Shown here in pieces: positions 29,395 to 37,874 of a DNA stretch of 64,000 nucleotides. A program made the position numbers and the translations under genes. Origin of the DNA: Cellulomonas cellasea. Lineage in GTDB: Bacteria; Actinomycetota; Actinomycetes; Actinomycetales; Cellulomonadaceae. The notes under the pieces are model-generated. The model was not told the DNA's origin and did not search any database. It was given only the letters and a program-made list of their open reading frames with translations. Position 1 is the stretch's first letter. Each line of letters opens with the position of its first letter. The stretch lies in the NCBI RefSeq assembly GCF_030372105.1, contig NZ_JAUDBQ010000013.1, positions 1 through 64,000 on the forward strand, read 5' to 3'.

Positions 29395-30027
29395 TCAGCG
29401 GCGCGCCACCGGCAGGCCCTCGATGGCCGGGAAGCCAGGCAACTCGAGCGAGATGGTCGTCGTCGCGGTGTCGAGCGCGGGGAACGTCGCCGAGAGCGGC
29501 TGCCCCACCTGGGACATCCGCGGCGGAGACCCCGCGCACGAGCACAGCGTCTTGTCCGCGTCGGCCTGTGACACGCCCACGAACGGCAGCAGCCGCAGCC
29601 CCGCTCCGGCGTCGACGATCGCCACGTCGCGGATGTCGGCGGTCAGCGGCCGCAACTGGTTGAAGAACGTGAGCGGCAGCATGGGGTTCGAGTCGTCGAC
29701 GGCGCGCAGCGTGAACCGCACGAGCGTGCTCACCTCGTCGGCGGCGACCTCCGTGACCTCGACTTCGGCGGGGATGCTGCGAGGGCCGTCGAGGAGGGCG
29801 CCGGTGACCGTCGCCAGCACCGTGGACGTGCCGATGTCCCCCTCCAGCACGGCCTGCTCGAGTTCCGCGACGGTCCAATCGTCGCTGGCCTGCGTCTCGG
29901 CGACCTCGGTGGGCGCGGGCTCCGGCGCCGGGTCGTCGGACGAGCACGCGGCGAGCATCGCGGACAGCGCCAGGGCGGCCGCGACCGCCCGGGCGCGGCG
30001 GTGGCTGGTCAGGCGGTGGCTGGTCAT
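29395..30027 (-). CDS. Lipoprotein of the Tad operon
   Basis: A 210-aa lipoprotein. The signal AVAAALALSAMLAACSS has its lipobox Cys near 28, then a Pro/Glu/Ala linker and a domain of about 160 residues (VEVTEVAADEVSTLVRFTLRAVDD, LRPLTADIRDVAIVDAG) with a CSC pair (KTLCSCAG). The fold and function are unknown. The ATG at 30027 overlaps the stop of the OmpA-domain gene (ATGA), so the pair is co-translated and may act together at the cell wall. Confidence 0.8.
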   Translation of the reverse strand: MTSHRLTSHRRARAVAAALALSAMLAACSSDDPAPEPAPTEVAETQASDDWTVAELEQAVLEGDIGTSTVLATVTGALLDGPRSIPAEVEVTEVAADEVSTLVRFTLRAVDDSNPMLPLTFFNQLRPLTADIRDVAIVDAGAGLRLLPFVGVSQADADKTLCSCAGSPPRMSQVGQPLSATFPALDTATTTISLELPGFPAIEGLPVARR

Positions 30028-31121
30028 GAGGCCCCCTGCACGGAGTAGACGACTGTGACGCGGCGGTTGGCCTGCTTGCCCTCGTCGGTCCCGTTGGACG
30101 CCACCGGCTCGGACTCGCCCCGGCCCACGGACGTGAACGTCACGGCGGCGCCGCTCGCGGGCTGCAGCACGCCCAGCACAGCGGCCGCACGCTGCTCCGA
30201 GAGGGTCTGGTTGAACGAGTCGGAGCCGTCCGAGTCGGTGTGGCCGGCCACGACCACCTCGCCGGCGCCGCGCGCCTGGATGTCGGCGGCGACGGTGGCG
30301 AGGACCTGCTGGGCCTCGGCGGACAGGTCGGCCGAGCCGCTGGCGAACAGGACGTTCGCGTCCAGGGTCACCGCGACCTGCTCGGTGGTCTCCTCCACCG
30401 CTGCCGTCCCGGCGATGTCGCTGGTGCGGCGGGTCAGGGTGTAGAGCCGGCTCGAGGGGTCCGCGCCGGCCAGCTCCGCGCCGCTGGGCGCCTGGGGCCA
30501 GCCGTCGCCCAGCCGGGGCGCCGGCTCGCTGCTCACGGGGGTCAGGGCGCCGTCCTCGACGGGCACGTCGCCCACCGCGGTCCCCCACGGCATGACCACC
30601 TGCACGGTCTCGACACCCGGCGGCAGCTCGGGGAACACCGCCCAGCCGACGCGCAGCTCGCCGGCTGGGCCGACGAGCTTCGTGACGTCGGAGGCGAAGG
30701 TGGTCGTCGGGTCCGCGACGGGCCGGTAGGCGATGAGCCCGACGGGGTCGATCAGCGCCACGTCGACTGCGCGGCTCATCTCATACGGGTACGAGGAGTT
30801 CGGGAACGCCCACGTCGGGCTGATCTTCTCCGCGCCCTGCCCGCGGGCCATGCCCAGCGAGTAGTACAGGACCGTGCCGCCGTCGATCCGGCGCACACCG
30901 TGCACCGCGCCCCGGATCTCGGGGTTGGTGTCCAGCTGGAAGCCGCGGTAGGCGAACGTGCCGTGCACCGGGATCTGCTCCCCGTCGACGCTCACCCCGC
31001 CGGGTGGCAGCGCCCGGTCGTCGCCAGGCGCGGCGGTGGCCGTCGCGCCGCCGAGCAGCACGGCGGCAGCGGCCAGGGTCGCGAGCGCACGGGTGGCGCG
31101 CGCTCCTCGTCGGGGGCTCAT
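30024..31121 (-). CDS. Secreted OmpA-domain protein in the Tad operon
   Basis: A 365-aa exported protein. A Sec signal peptide ends near residue 31 (ALATLAAAAVLLGGATATAA). A domain of about 200 residues without recognisable family follows, then a C-terminal OmpA/Pal-like peptidoglycan-binding domain (about 250-360: NVLFASGSADLSAEAQQVL, VVVAGHTDSDGSDSFNQTLS, EQRAAAV, GKQANRRVTV). The Asp and Arg that bind the peptide stem in OmpA domains are present. In a cell without an outer membrane it could anchor the pilus machinery to the wall. It precedes, and overlaps by 4 bases, the lipoprotein gene. Confidence 0.88.
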   Translation of the reverse strand: MSPRRGARATRALATLAAAAVLLGGATATAAPGDDRALPPGGVSVDGEQIPVHGTFAYRGFQLDTNPEIRGAVHGVRRIDGGTVLYYSLGMARGQGAEKISPTWAFPNSSYPYEMSRAVDVALIDPVGLIAYRPVADPTTTFASDVTKLVGPAGELRVGWAVFPELPPGVETVQVVMPWGTAVGDVPVEDGALTPVSSEPAPRLGDGWPQAPSGAELAGADPSSRLYTLTRRTSDIAGTAAVEETTEQVAVTLDANVLFASGSADLSAEAQQVLATVAADIQARGAGEVVVAGHTDSDGSDSFNQTLSEQRAAAVLGVLQPASGAAVTFTSVGRGESEPVASNGTDEGKQANRRVTVVYSVQGAS

Positions 31122-31196
31122 GCGGCGGACCTCATCGTGCGGCCTTTCGTCGGGGCGTGCGGTGACGCGTGGACGTCGCGCTGGCGCTGACCTGCG

Positions 31197-31940
31197 TCAA
31201 CGGACCAGGCGCGGTTCGAGTGCGCTCGTCAGCCAGGACCGTACGGGACCTTCGAGCGCGGCGCGCGGCCGCGTCCAGCCGCTGTCGTAGCCGGGGCAGG
31301 TGAAGCGGTGCTCGGTCTCGATGATCGGCACGGGCTCCGGCTCCTCCTCGGGCTCGTCCGGGTCGTCCGGATCGGGGGTGGCGTCGGGGTCGGCCGGCTC
31401 GGGCGTGGGGACGGGCTCGTAGCCCACGATCACGTCCCGCTGGTCCCCGGCGCAGCGGGCCAGCGCGACCCCCAGCGCCGCCACGGCGTCCCGCTCGGCG
31501 CGTTGGCCGTCGGGCATCTGCTCGCGCAGCCAGGTGCGGACCTGGACCTCGTCGCTCCACGGGTCCTGCGCGTACCCCATGAGCTCCGCGCCGTTGCGGG
31601 TGGCGTAGTCGCTGGCCTGGGTGTGCCCGCGCGCGGGGCCGAGCAGCGCCCCGTACGTCGTGGTCCCGAGCACCACGTCGCCGACGTGGTCGAGCGCGAC
31701 CCGGCGCACCTCCTGCGCGCCGGCCAGCGCCGCGGCGTCGGCCGAGGTCTGCGTCCTACCGGCTTGCTCGGTGCCCTGCAGCAGCGGGAGCACCGCCACG
31801 AACAGCAGCGCGACGACGCCCACGGCGACCACCACGAGCACGGCGCTCGTCGCGAGCCCGTCCTCGCCTCGACCCCGCGCGGACGCTGCGGACACCGCAG
31901 ACATCGCGGACCGCGCTCTGCGGGCCAGGCGCCGCGTCAT
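31197..31940 (-). CDS. TadG/Rv3654c-like pilus assembly protein
   Basis: A 247-aa membrane protein. A basic N-terminus is followed by a single TM (ATSAVLVVVAVGVVALLFVAVLPLL) and the hallmark GRTQTSADAAALAGAQEVRR segment of TadG-like proteins. The rest is exported, with a Pro/Asp/Glu-rich stretch (about residues 178-208) and Cys in ARCAGD and TCPGYD. Such proteins are accessory pseudopilin-like factors for Flp pili. The ATG at 31940 has GGGGAG six bases upstream; 32012 is a less likely start. Confidence 0.85.
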   Translation of the reverse strand: MTRRLARRARSAMSAVSAASARGRGEDGLATSAVLVVVAVGVVALLFVAVLPLLQGTEQAGRTQTSADAAALAGAQEVRRVALDHVGDVVLGTTTYGALLGPARGHTQASDYATRNGAELMGYAQDPWSDEVQVRTWLREQMPDGQRAERDAVAALGVALARCAGDQRDVIVGYEPVPTPEPADPDATPDPDDPDEPEEEPEPVPIIETEHRFTCPGYDSGWTRPRAALEGPVRSWLTSALEPRLVR

Positions 31941-31986
31941 CGTCTCCCCTGCCTGTCGTGTGCCCGCTGGGCCGGACATGCCGCGA

Positions 31987-32022
31987 CGGCGGCGCGGTGG
32001 CCCCTCCGCCACCGCACCGCCG
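31987..32022 (-). promoter_or_regulatory. Intercistronic hairpin downstream of the Flp pilin gene
   Basis: A stem of about 15 bp with one mismatch (CGGCGGCGCGGTGGC pairing with GCCACCGCACCGCCG) lies between flp and the TadG-like gene. Placed directly after a small pilin gene, it could attenuate read-through or protect the pilin mRNA from 3' decay. Confidence 0.6.
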
Positions 32023-32046
32023 CGCCGCCCGTCACCTGGGCGCCGG

Positions 32047-32250
32047 TCAGCCGCCCGCGTTGCCGATCTCGTCGAGCTTCGTGCTGATCTTGGTGCCGAG
32101 GTCGAAGGTGTTGAACGCGCCGACGAGCGCGACCACCAGGATCGCGGCGACGATCACGATGCCCAGGTACTCCAGCGTTCCCTGGCCGAGCTCGCGCTGC
32201 TCCAGCGCCTTCTGCAGGCGGATCTTCGTGGCGACGAACATGCGAGTCAT
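32047..32250 (-). CDS. flp: Flp-type major pilin precursor
   Basis: A 67-aa prepilin of the Tad/Flp type IVb family. A short basic leader ends at G22, with QGTLEY after it, so the invariant Glu (27) and Tyr (28) fall at +5 and +6 as in Flp pilins. A hydrophobic helix (LGIVIVAAILVVALVGAF) and a short hydrophilic tail (GTKISTKLDEIGNAGG) complete it. Mature pilin would be about 45 residues, made after prepilin peptidase cleavage. Hairpins flank the gene on both sides, which suggests separate control of its high expression. Confidence 0.93.
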   Translation of the reverse strand: MTRMFVATKIRLQKALEQRELGQGTLEYLGIVIVAAILVVALVGAFNTFDLGTKISTKLDEIGNAGG

Positions 32251-32272
32251 GGTGGTGCTCCCCGTCCTGAGT

Positions 32273-32293
32273 GCCGACCGTCGGCCGGTCGGC
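32273..32293 (-). promoter_or_regulatory. Small hairpin upstream of the Flp pilin gene
   Basis: The arms GCCGACC and GGTCGGC form a 7-bp perfect stem with a seven-base loop, in the 92-base gap between the response regulator and flp. It may act as a 5' stabiliser or processing site for pilin mRNA. Confidence 0.4.
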
Positions 32294-32342
32294 TGAGTCT
32301 GCTGCCCGGAGCCACACCGGCCCCTCGTTGACGCTTCTCACG

Positions 32343-33131
32343 CTAGGCGCGACCCGCTGGCGAGCGCCGGGTCCACGGGCCCAACTCCGGGCCCATTCCC
32401 GCAGGTCCCGACCCCGGGTCCGGCGTCCCACCGAGCCACACGGAGACGGCCTCGGCCCGGGTCCGCACGCCCAGCTTCGCGAAGATGTGGTTGATGTGGT
32501 TCTTGACGGTCTTCTCCGACAGGAAGCACTCGGCGGCGATCTCGGGGTTGGTGCGCCCGGCGGCCACCAGCTCCATGACCTCCTGCTGGCGCGCCGACAG
32601 GCCCACGTCCGGCCGGGTGGGCGCGACGGGCGCGACCGGGACGGCGAACATGTCGCGGACGGCGCCAGCGGCGGACCCCGAGAGCAGGAACGCCCCGTCG
32701 GCCACGGCCAGCACCGCGCGCTCGAGCTCATGGGGCTGGAACTGGCCGTGCACCAGGTAGCCGTTGGCCCCGGCCTCGATGGCGGCCCGCACCACCTCGG
32801 GCGCGTCGGAGTAGGTGAGCATGAGCACCTTGGACCACTGGCGCACCTCGGCGGCCACCTGCACGCCGTCACGGCGGGGCATGCGCACGTCGAGCAGCAC
32901 CACGTCGGGCTGTGTCGCGCGGACCACCCGCACGGCCTCCTCGCCGTCCGCCGCCTCCCCCACGACCCGCAGGTGGTCGGAGGCGCCGATCAGGGAGCAC
33001 AGGCCCATGCGGATCACCGAGTTGTCGTCGACGACGACCACTGTGACCTGCCGCAGCGCCGCATGGTCGGCCGGGACCCCGGCCAGCACCGCCGCGCGCC
33101 GCGTCACGTCGGGGATCTCAGGCTGGATCAT
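32343..33131 (-). CDS. LuxR-family response regulator embedded in the Tad operon
   Basis: A 262-aa regulator. About 28 N-terminal residues precede a receiver domain with acidic pair D35-D36 and phospho-acceptor D81 (VVLLDVRMPRRDG). The usually conserved Lys after GYL is replaced by His (GYLVHG). The helix-turn-helix has LSARQQEVMELVAAGRTNPEIAA and EKTVKNHINHIFAKLG. A Gly/Pro-rich tail follows. The ATG at 33131 has GAGGAGG upstream and overlaps the end of the kinase gene by 14 bases. It probably controls the pilus genes or links them to an external signal. Confidence 0.92.
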   Translation of the reverse strand: MIQPEIPDVTRRAAVLAGVPADHAALRQVTVVVVDDNSVIRMGLCSLIGASDHLRVVGEAADGEEAVRVVRATQPDVVLLDVRMPRRDGVQVAAEVRQWSKVLMLTYSDAPEVVRAAIEAGANGYLVHGQFQPHELERAVLAVADGAFLLSGSAAGAVRDMFAVPVAPVAPTRPDVGLSARQQEVMELVAAGRTNPEIAAECFLSEKTVKNHINHIFAKLGVRTRAEAVSVWLGGTPDPGSGPAGMGPELGPWTRRSPAGRA

Positions 33132-34314
33132 GGTCGTCCTCCTCGATGGGGTGGCGGACGAGCACGCGCGTGCCCCGTCCCGGGGCCGACTCGACCCGCA
33201 CGCCCGCGCCGATCTCCCGCGCGCGCTCATGCATGCCCGTCAGCCCGAAGTGCCCGCGCGGGCTGGAGCCGTCGGCGCGGGGGGCGAAACCGCGCCCGTC
33301 GTCCTGCACGGACAGCAGCACCACCCCGCCGGGGGCCCCGCTGAACGTGACGCGCACCTGGCTCGCCCCGGCGTGGCGCCGGACGTTCTCCAACGCCTCG
33401 CCGAGGATCGCGAGCAGCTCGTAGCGGATGCTCGTGGGCAGGTCCACCACGGCGGCGCACTCGACGCGGCAGGCCACGCCCGTCGACTCCTGCCAGCGCG
33501 CGCACTCGTCGTGCAGCACCTCGGCGAACGGCCGGTCCGGCTGGTCGGCGCGCATGCGCACCAGCAGCGCGCGCGCCTCGTCCGACGCCTGCTGGGCGCC
33601 GGCCGCGAGCCCGTGGGCGTGCTGCACCGCGGCCGCCGGGTCGCGCTCCACCCACAGCGGCAGCGCCTGCGCGCCGAGGGCGATGCCGTGCAGCGTCTTG
33701 CCCAGCGAGTCGTGCATCTCGCGTGCCAGCCGGGCCCGCTCGTCGGCGGCGACCGCCACCTCGCGGATCAACGCCAGCTCGCGCCCCGCCTCCATCTGCA
33801 GCTCATGCGCCCTGCGGATGGCCGATCCCACGGCGGTGAGGCACAGGTACAGCGCCGGCACCCCGAGGCCCACCATGAAGCTGCGCTCGGCGTCCGGGTC
33901 CTCACGGGCCACGAGCAGGTACCCCGCGACGAGCACCACCACTGTGGTCACGGACGTCCGGCGCGGGAACAGCACGCCCAGCACCAGCGCGGTGGGGAAC
34001 GTGGAGAGCACCATCGGGCTCTCCACCCCCAGCACCGCGACCACTGCCAGGTTGACCAGCACGTCGCCCACCACGGCCAGCGGGTGCCGCACCACGAAGT
34101 CCATCGTCCCGGCGCTGAGCAGGCACGCGAGGCTCGACGTGGACATCGCCAGGACGCAGGCCAGCACCGGGGCCGTCATCGTCTCCCCCACCATGCCGAG
34201 CAGCGCGACCATGATCGCCCCGAGCCGCACCAGCAGCGCGACCGAGACGATCTGGCGGGTGAAGTCGGGCGCGACGCCGGACCCGGGGCGGAGCGCGCCC
34301 TGGACGGCGCTCAC
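33118..34314 (-). CDS. NarL-type sensor histidine kinase in the Tad operon
   Basis: A 398-aa kinase. The N-terminal ~180 residues hold about six TM helices with little extracellular loop, so the signal is probably sensed within or near the membrane. A HisKA_3 dimerisation helix with phospho-His (REMHDSLGKTLHGIA) and a HATPase domain (ILGEALENVRRHA N-box; DDGRGF G-box; GLTGMHERA) follow. The GTG at 34314 overlaps the tadC stop (GTGA), which shows that the kinase is translated with the secretion machinery. Its partner is the overlapping response regulator gene. Confidence 0.92.
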   Translation of the reverse strand: MSAVQGALRPGSGVAPDFTRQIVSVALLVRLGAIMVALLGMVGETMTAPVLACVLAMSTSSLACLLSAGTMDFVVRHPLAVVGDVLVNLAVVAVLGVESPMVLSTFPTALVLGVLFPRRTSVTTVVVLVAGYLLVAREDPDAERSFMVGLGVPALYLCLTAVGSAIRRAHELQMEAGRELALIREVAVAADERARLAREMHDSLGKTLHGIALGAQALPLWVERDPAAAVQHAHGLAAGAQQASDEARALLVRMRADQPDRPFAEVLHDECARWQESTGVACRVECAAVVDLPTSIRYELLAILGEALENVRRHAGASQVRVTFSGAPGGVVLLSVQDDGRGFAPRADGSSPRGHFGLTGMHERAREIGAGVRVESAPGRGTRVLVRHPIEEDDHDPA

Positions 34315-35219
34315 AGCCCGCCGAACAGCGAGCCGAGGTCGACCTCGGAGCCGACGTACAGCCCGATCACCACGAACACGAGGGCCCCGGGCACCAGCAC
34401 CAGCGACGTCACGAGGGTGACCCGCGGCGATGTCCGGGCCGCCGCCTGGCGCTGCCGCTGCCCGCTGTCGCGGCGCATGTCCGCCGCGATCTGCCGCAGC
34501 GACTCCGCCAGGGGCGCGCCGAGCTCCTGGGACTGCAGCAGCGCCGAGACGAACTGGCCCACGGGCTCCGACGACGAGCGACGGCGCAGGTCGGTGAACG
34601 CCTGGCGCACCGACGCCCCGTTCGCGATCTGCTGGAGGGTCAGGGCGACCTCGTCGGCGAGCGGGCCGTGGAACCGCTCCGCGACGCGCGCGAGGGCGGC
34701 CCGGAAGTTGACCCCCGCCATGACGGTGACCGCCAGGACGTCGAGGAAGTCGGGCAGGTCGCGGTCGATGCGCTCCCTGCGGCGGCGCTGCGCCGCGGCG
34801 ACGCGGCTCAGCGGGAGCACCACCGGAACCGTCAGGCCCAGCAGCGCCATGGCCACGTTGCCCTGCAGCAGCAGCACCACCAGCACCGGGGCGATGAGCA
34901 ACGCCCACCAGGCGCTGCGCTCCAGGTAGCCGTCGACGGTCAGCCCGTCGGGCCGGCCCGCCTCGTCGATGCGCCGCTGCAACGCGGCCAGCAGGCGCGG
35001 GCCCAGCAGCCGGCGCAGCCCGGGCACCCGGCGCCGGGCCATCCGCTGCAAGGGCGACTCGCCCTCGGCGCGGCGGCGCTGCTGGCCCCGCAGCAGGGAC
35101 AGGTCCTCGACGGCCAGGCTCTCGAGCGCGTCGCTGCGCATCTGCCGGTACCCGACCAGCAGCAGCACCACGCTCAGCGCCCCGAGCAACGCGATCCCCA
35201 GCACGAGCAGCGGGCTCAT
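34311..35219 (-). CDS. tadC: Tad pilus inner-membrane platform protein TadC
   Basis: A 302-aa protein with an N-terminal TM, two central TM helices (WALLIAPVLVVLLLQGNVAMALLGL), a cytoplasmic T2SSF domain (RDLPDFLDVLAVTVMAGVNFRAAL, GASVRQAFTDLRRRSSSEPVGQFVSALLQS) and a C-terminal TM. It forms the platform with TadB for TadA-driven pilin assembly. The ATG at 35219 overlaps the tadB stop by 4 bases. An upstream start at 35306 lies within tadB and is rejected. Confidence 0.92.
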   Translation of the reverse strand: MSPLLVLGIALLGALSVVLLLVGYRQMRSDALESLAVEDLSLLRGQQRRRAEGESPLQRMARRRVPGLRRLLGPRLLAALQRRIDEAGRPDGLTVDGYLERSAWWALLIAPVLVVLLLQGNVAMALLGLTVPVVLPLSRVAAAQRRRRERIDRDLPDFLDVLAVTVMAGVNFRAALARVAERFHGPLADEVALTLQQIANGASVRQAFTDLRRRSSSEPVGQFVSALLQSQELGAPLAESLRQIAADMRRDSGQRQRQAAARTSPRVTLVTSLVLVPGALVFVVIGLYVGSEVDLGSLFGGL

Positions 35220-36142
35220 CCCTGGAACCTCGTCATCCGGCGGATCAACACGAAGCCGCCGGCGAACAGCGACCCGCCCACCACGAGCCCCGCCCGGCCG
35301 AGCCACGACCCGGTCATGGCCTCGACGGTGCCGGGCTGGATCGCGTTGAGCAGGAACAGCAGGCCGAAGCCCATGCCGATGACCAGGTACCCCGTCGACG
35401 TGGACTGCGCGAGCGTGGTGCGCACCTCGCGGCGGATCTCCTTGCGCTCGTCGAGCGTGTCGGCGATGTCCCGCAGCGCCGACACGAGCGAGCCGCCCGA
35501 TCGGGCGCTGACCAGCAGCGTCGAGACCAGCACCGACACCTCACGCGAGGGCAGGCGGTCCTCCAGCCCGGACAGCGCCTCGTCGAGGCTGTCGCCGAAA
35601 CGCATGCGCGACGCGACGCGGCGCAGCTCGGGGCCCGCGGGCGCGGCGAGCTCGTCAGAGGCCACCAGGATCGCCGCGGCGATCGACAGGCCCGCCCCCG
35701 TCGCGTTGGACAGCACCCGGGCGAGCTCGGGCATCTGCGCCACGAACTGCTCGTTGCGCCGCTCCTTGGCACGGCTGAGGTACGCGCGGATGCCGACGAC
35801 CACGGCGACCACGCCCAGCAGCCCGAGCACCGGGGCGAGCCCCACCGCGAGCACCCACGCCACCACGACGCCGCCGCCCACGGCCACGCCCGCCACCAGC
35901 ACCGCGGGCTTGTCGTCGACGCCGGCCAGCAGGAGCTGGCGCTCCACCCAGCGGCCCGGCGCCGTGCGGCGGAACACGCGGTCCCACCGCTCGAGCGCGC
36001 GGCCGTCGCCGAGCACGACGTCCGCCGTGGCGCCGGTGACCAGCGCGCGCCGGCGCGCGGACACCACGGCCAGGTCGCGGATCCCCGCGACGAGCAGCGC
36101 GCTCGCGGCCACGACGCCCACCAGGATCACCAGGACGATCAC
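35216..36142 (-). CDS. tadB: Tad pilus inner-membrane platform protein TadB
   Basis: A 308-aa T2SSF-family membrane protein. An N-terminal TM is followed by two central TM helices (VLVAGVAVGGGVVVAWVLAVGL region) and the T2SSF domain (MPELARVLSNATGAGLSIAAAI, FGDSLDEALSGLEDRLPSREVSVLVSTLL, ARSGGSLVSALRDIADTLDER), then C-terminal helices. The start is a GTG at 36142 overlapping the tadA stop (GTGA). It partners with TadC. Confidence 0.92.
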   Translation of the reverse strand: MIVLVILVGVVAASALLVAGIRDLAVVSARRRALVTGATADVVLGDGRALERWDRVFRRTAPGRWVERQLLLAGVDDKPAVLVAGVAVGGGVVVAWVLAVGLAPVLGLLGVVAVVVGIRAYLSRAKERRNEQFVAQMPELARVLSNATGAGLSIAAAILVASDELAAPAGPELRRVASRMRFGDSLDEALSGLEDRLPSREVSVLVSTLLVSARSGGSLVSALRDIADTLDERKEIRREVRTTLAQSTSTGYLVIGMGFGLLFLLNAIQPGTVEAMTGSWLGRAGLVVGGSLFAGGFVLIRRMTRFQG

Positions 36143-37512
36143 GTGGCGCCCCCCTGCCGGCCCGCATGCCCGGCCGGCAGCTCGCCGGCGATCCGCAGCC
36201 GATCGGCCAACGCCTGCGGCAGCGGGTGCTGCACGAAGCGCCCGGGCGGCCCGGCCCCGTTCGAGGCCTCGGGGTCCCAGCGCATCAGCGGGCGCACGTC
36301 GAAGTCGTCGCGGTGCCGCGAGGCCACGTACCCGACCTCGACGACGCGCCGCGTGCCGTCGGAGCCGCGCAGCAGTTGCACCACGAGGTCGATGGCGTTG
36401 TTCACCTGGTCGCGCAGCGCATGGAACGGGACCTCGACGTCGCTCATCGACGCCAGGGTCTCGAGCCGCACCAACGCGTCGCCTGTGGTGTTGGCGTGCA
36501 CCGTCGCGAGCGAGCCCTCGTGGCCCGTGTTCATCGCCTGGAGCATGTCGAGCGCCTCGCCGCCACGGACCTCGCCGACGATGATCCGGTCGGGGCGCAT
36601 GCGCAGCGCGTTGCGCACCAGGTCGCGGATCGTCACCTGGCCGTGGCCCTCGACGTTCGCGGGGCGGGTCTCCAGGCGCACCACATGCTCCTGGGGCAGG
36701 GACAGCTCGGCGGCGTCCTCGATGGTGATGATGCGCTGCTTGCCCTGGATGAAGGCCGACAGGGCGTTGAGCATGGTCGTCTTCCCGGACGACGTGCCCC
36801 CCGAGACGATGATGTTCATCCGGGCCCGCACACACGCCGCGAGCAGCCCCGCCGTCGCCGCGTCGAGGCTGCCCCGGTTGAGCAGCTCGTCGAGGCCGTA
36901 CGCCTTGGGGAACAGCCGGATCGTGACCGTGGGGCCGTCGAGGGCCAATGGCGGCAGCACCACGTGCACACGCGCGCCGCGCGGCATCCGCTCGTCGGGG
37001 GGAAGGCGCGCGTCGACCATCGGGCTCGACTCGTCCACGCGCCGGTTCACCGTCGAGACGATGCGGTCGATGGTCTGCCGGAGCTGGTCGTCGGAGGCGA
37101 ACACCTGGGCCACGCGCTCGACCTGGCCGAAGCGCTCGACGTAGATCGTGTCGTGCCCGTTGATCATGATCTCGGAGACCGTGTCGTCGGCGAGCAGCGG
37201 CTCGAGCACCCCGAGCCCGATGGACTCGTCGACCACCCGGCGGATCAGCGCATTGCGCTCGCGGGTGGTGAGGATGACGCCCTCGGTGGACACCAGGTGC
37301 GCCACGACCCGCTCGAGGCGGATGCGCCGCTGGCCGGTGTCGAGCCGGCTCAGCTCGTGCAGGTCGACCTCGTCGAGCAGCTTGCGCTTGAACGACGCGA
37401 CGAGCCCCTCGTCGAGGTCGGCACGCGAGGCCGTGGCGGAGGCGAGCGCGTCGGCGGCCTCGGCGGCGTCACGGCGCGCGTCGCCGGTCCACTCGCTGAA
37501 TCCCGTCCTCAT
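36139..37512 (-). CDS. tadA: Tad pilus assembly ATPase TadA/CpaF
   Basis: A 457-aa secretion ATPase of the PilT/VirB11 superfamily that powers Flp pilin extrusion at the cytoplasmic membrane. The N-terminal ~130 residues are the CpaF-specific region. The core carries Walker A (VSGGTSSGKTTMLNAL), the Asp box (IITIEDAAEL), Walker B (DRIIVGEVRGGEALDML) and the His box (GHEGSLATVHANT). The ATG at 37512 overlaps the TadE stop by 4 bases (ATGA); the next gene (tadB) is also overlapped. Confidence 0.96.
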   Translation of the reverse strand: MRTGFSEWTGDARRDAAEAADALASATASRADLDEGLVASFKRKLLDEVDLHELSRLDTGQRRIRLERVVAHLVSTEGVILTTRERNALIRRVVDESIGLGVLEPLLADDTVSEIMINGHDTIYVERFGQVERVAQVFASDDQLRQTIDRIVSTVNRRVDESSPMVDARLPPDERMPRGARVHVVLPPLALDGPTVTIRLFPKAYGLDELLNRGSLDAATAGLLAACVRARMNIIVSGGTSSGKTTMLNALSAFIQGKQRIITIEDAAELSLPQEHVVRLETRPANVEGHGQVTIRDLVRNALRMRPDRIIVGEVRGGEALDMLQAMNTGHEGSLATVHANTTGDALVRLETLASMSDVEVPFHALRDQVNNAIDLVVQLLRGSDGTRRVVEVGYVASRHRDDFDVRPLMRWDPEASNGAGPPGRFVQHPLPQALADRLRIAGELPAGHAGRQGGAT

Positions 37513-37874
37513 GGCATGACCGCCGTGCGCTCGATGACGACCTCGGGCAGGAACGCCAGGCCCGGCGCCCGCAGCTCGAGGCGCACGGCGCCGTCGCCCG
37601 GGTATGTGATCCGCTGCGCGGTCAGGCCGCCCGGCAGCGACGCGTCGACGGCGGCCTCCACGGACCGTCCCAGGCTCATGGCCCGGGCGCCGTCCCGCAC
37701 CGCCTGGTTGGCGGCCTGCGTCGCGAAGACCACGGCGCACACCTGGAACAGCACGAGCACGACGACCACGATGATCGGCAGCGCGCCGACCATCTCGATG
37801 CTCGCGCTGCCGCGCTCACGGCCCACGACGTGGCGGTCCGGCGCGCCGCGCCGACCACTCCGGCGGAACGTCAC
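37509..37874 (-). CDS. tadE: TadE-like minor pseudopilin
   Basis: A 121-aa protein. A prepilin-type site RG|SASIEM (G22 at -1, E27 at +5) is followed by a TM helix (VGALPIIVVVVLVLFQVCAVVF) and the AANQAVRDGARAMSLG segment characteristic of TadE proteins. The ~70-residue exported domain is beta-like (ITYPGDGAVRLELRAPG). The GTG at 37874 overlaps the end of the TadZ-TadE fusion gene. It is probably processed by the same prepilin peptidase as Flp. Confidence 0.88.
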   Translation of the reverse strand: MTFRRSGRRGAPDRHVVGRERGSASIEMVGALPIIVVVVLVLFQVCAVVFATQAANQAVRDGARAMSLGRSVEAAVDASLPGGLTAQRITYPGDGAVRLELRAPGLAFLPEVVIERTAVMP

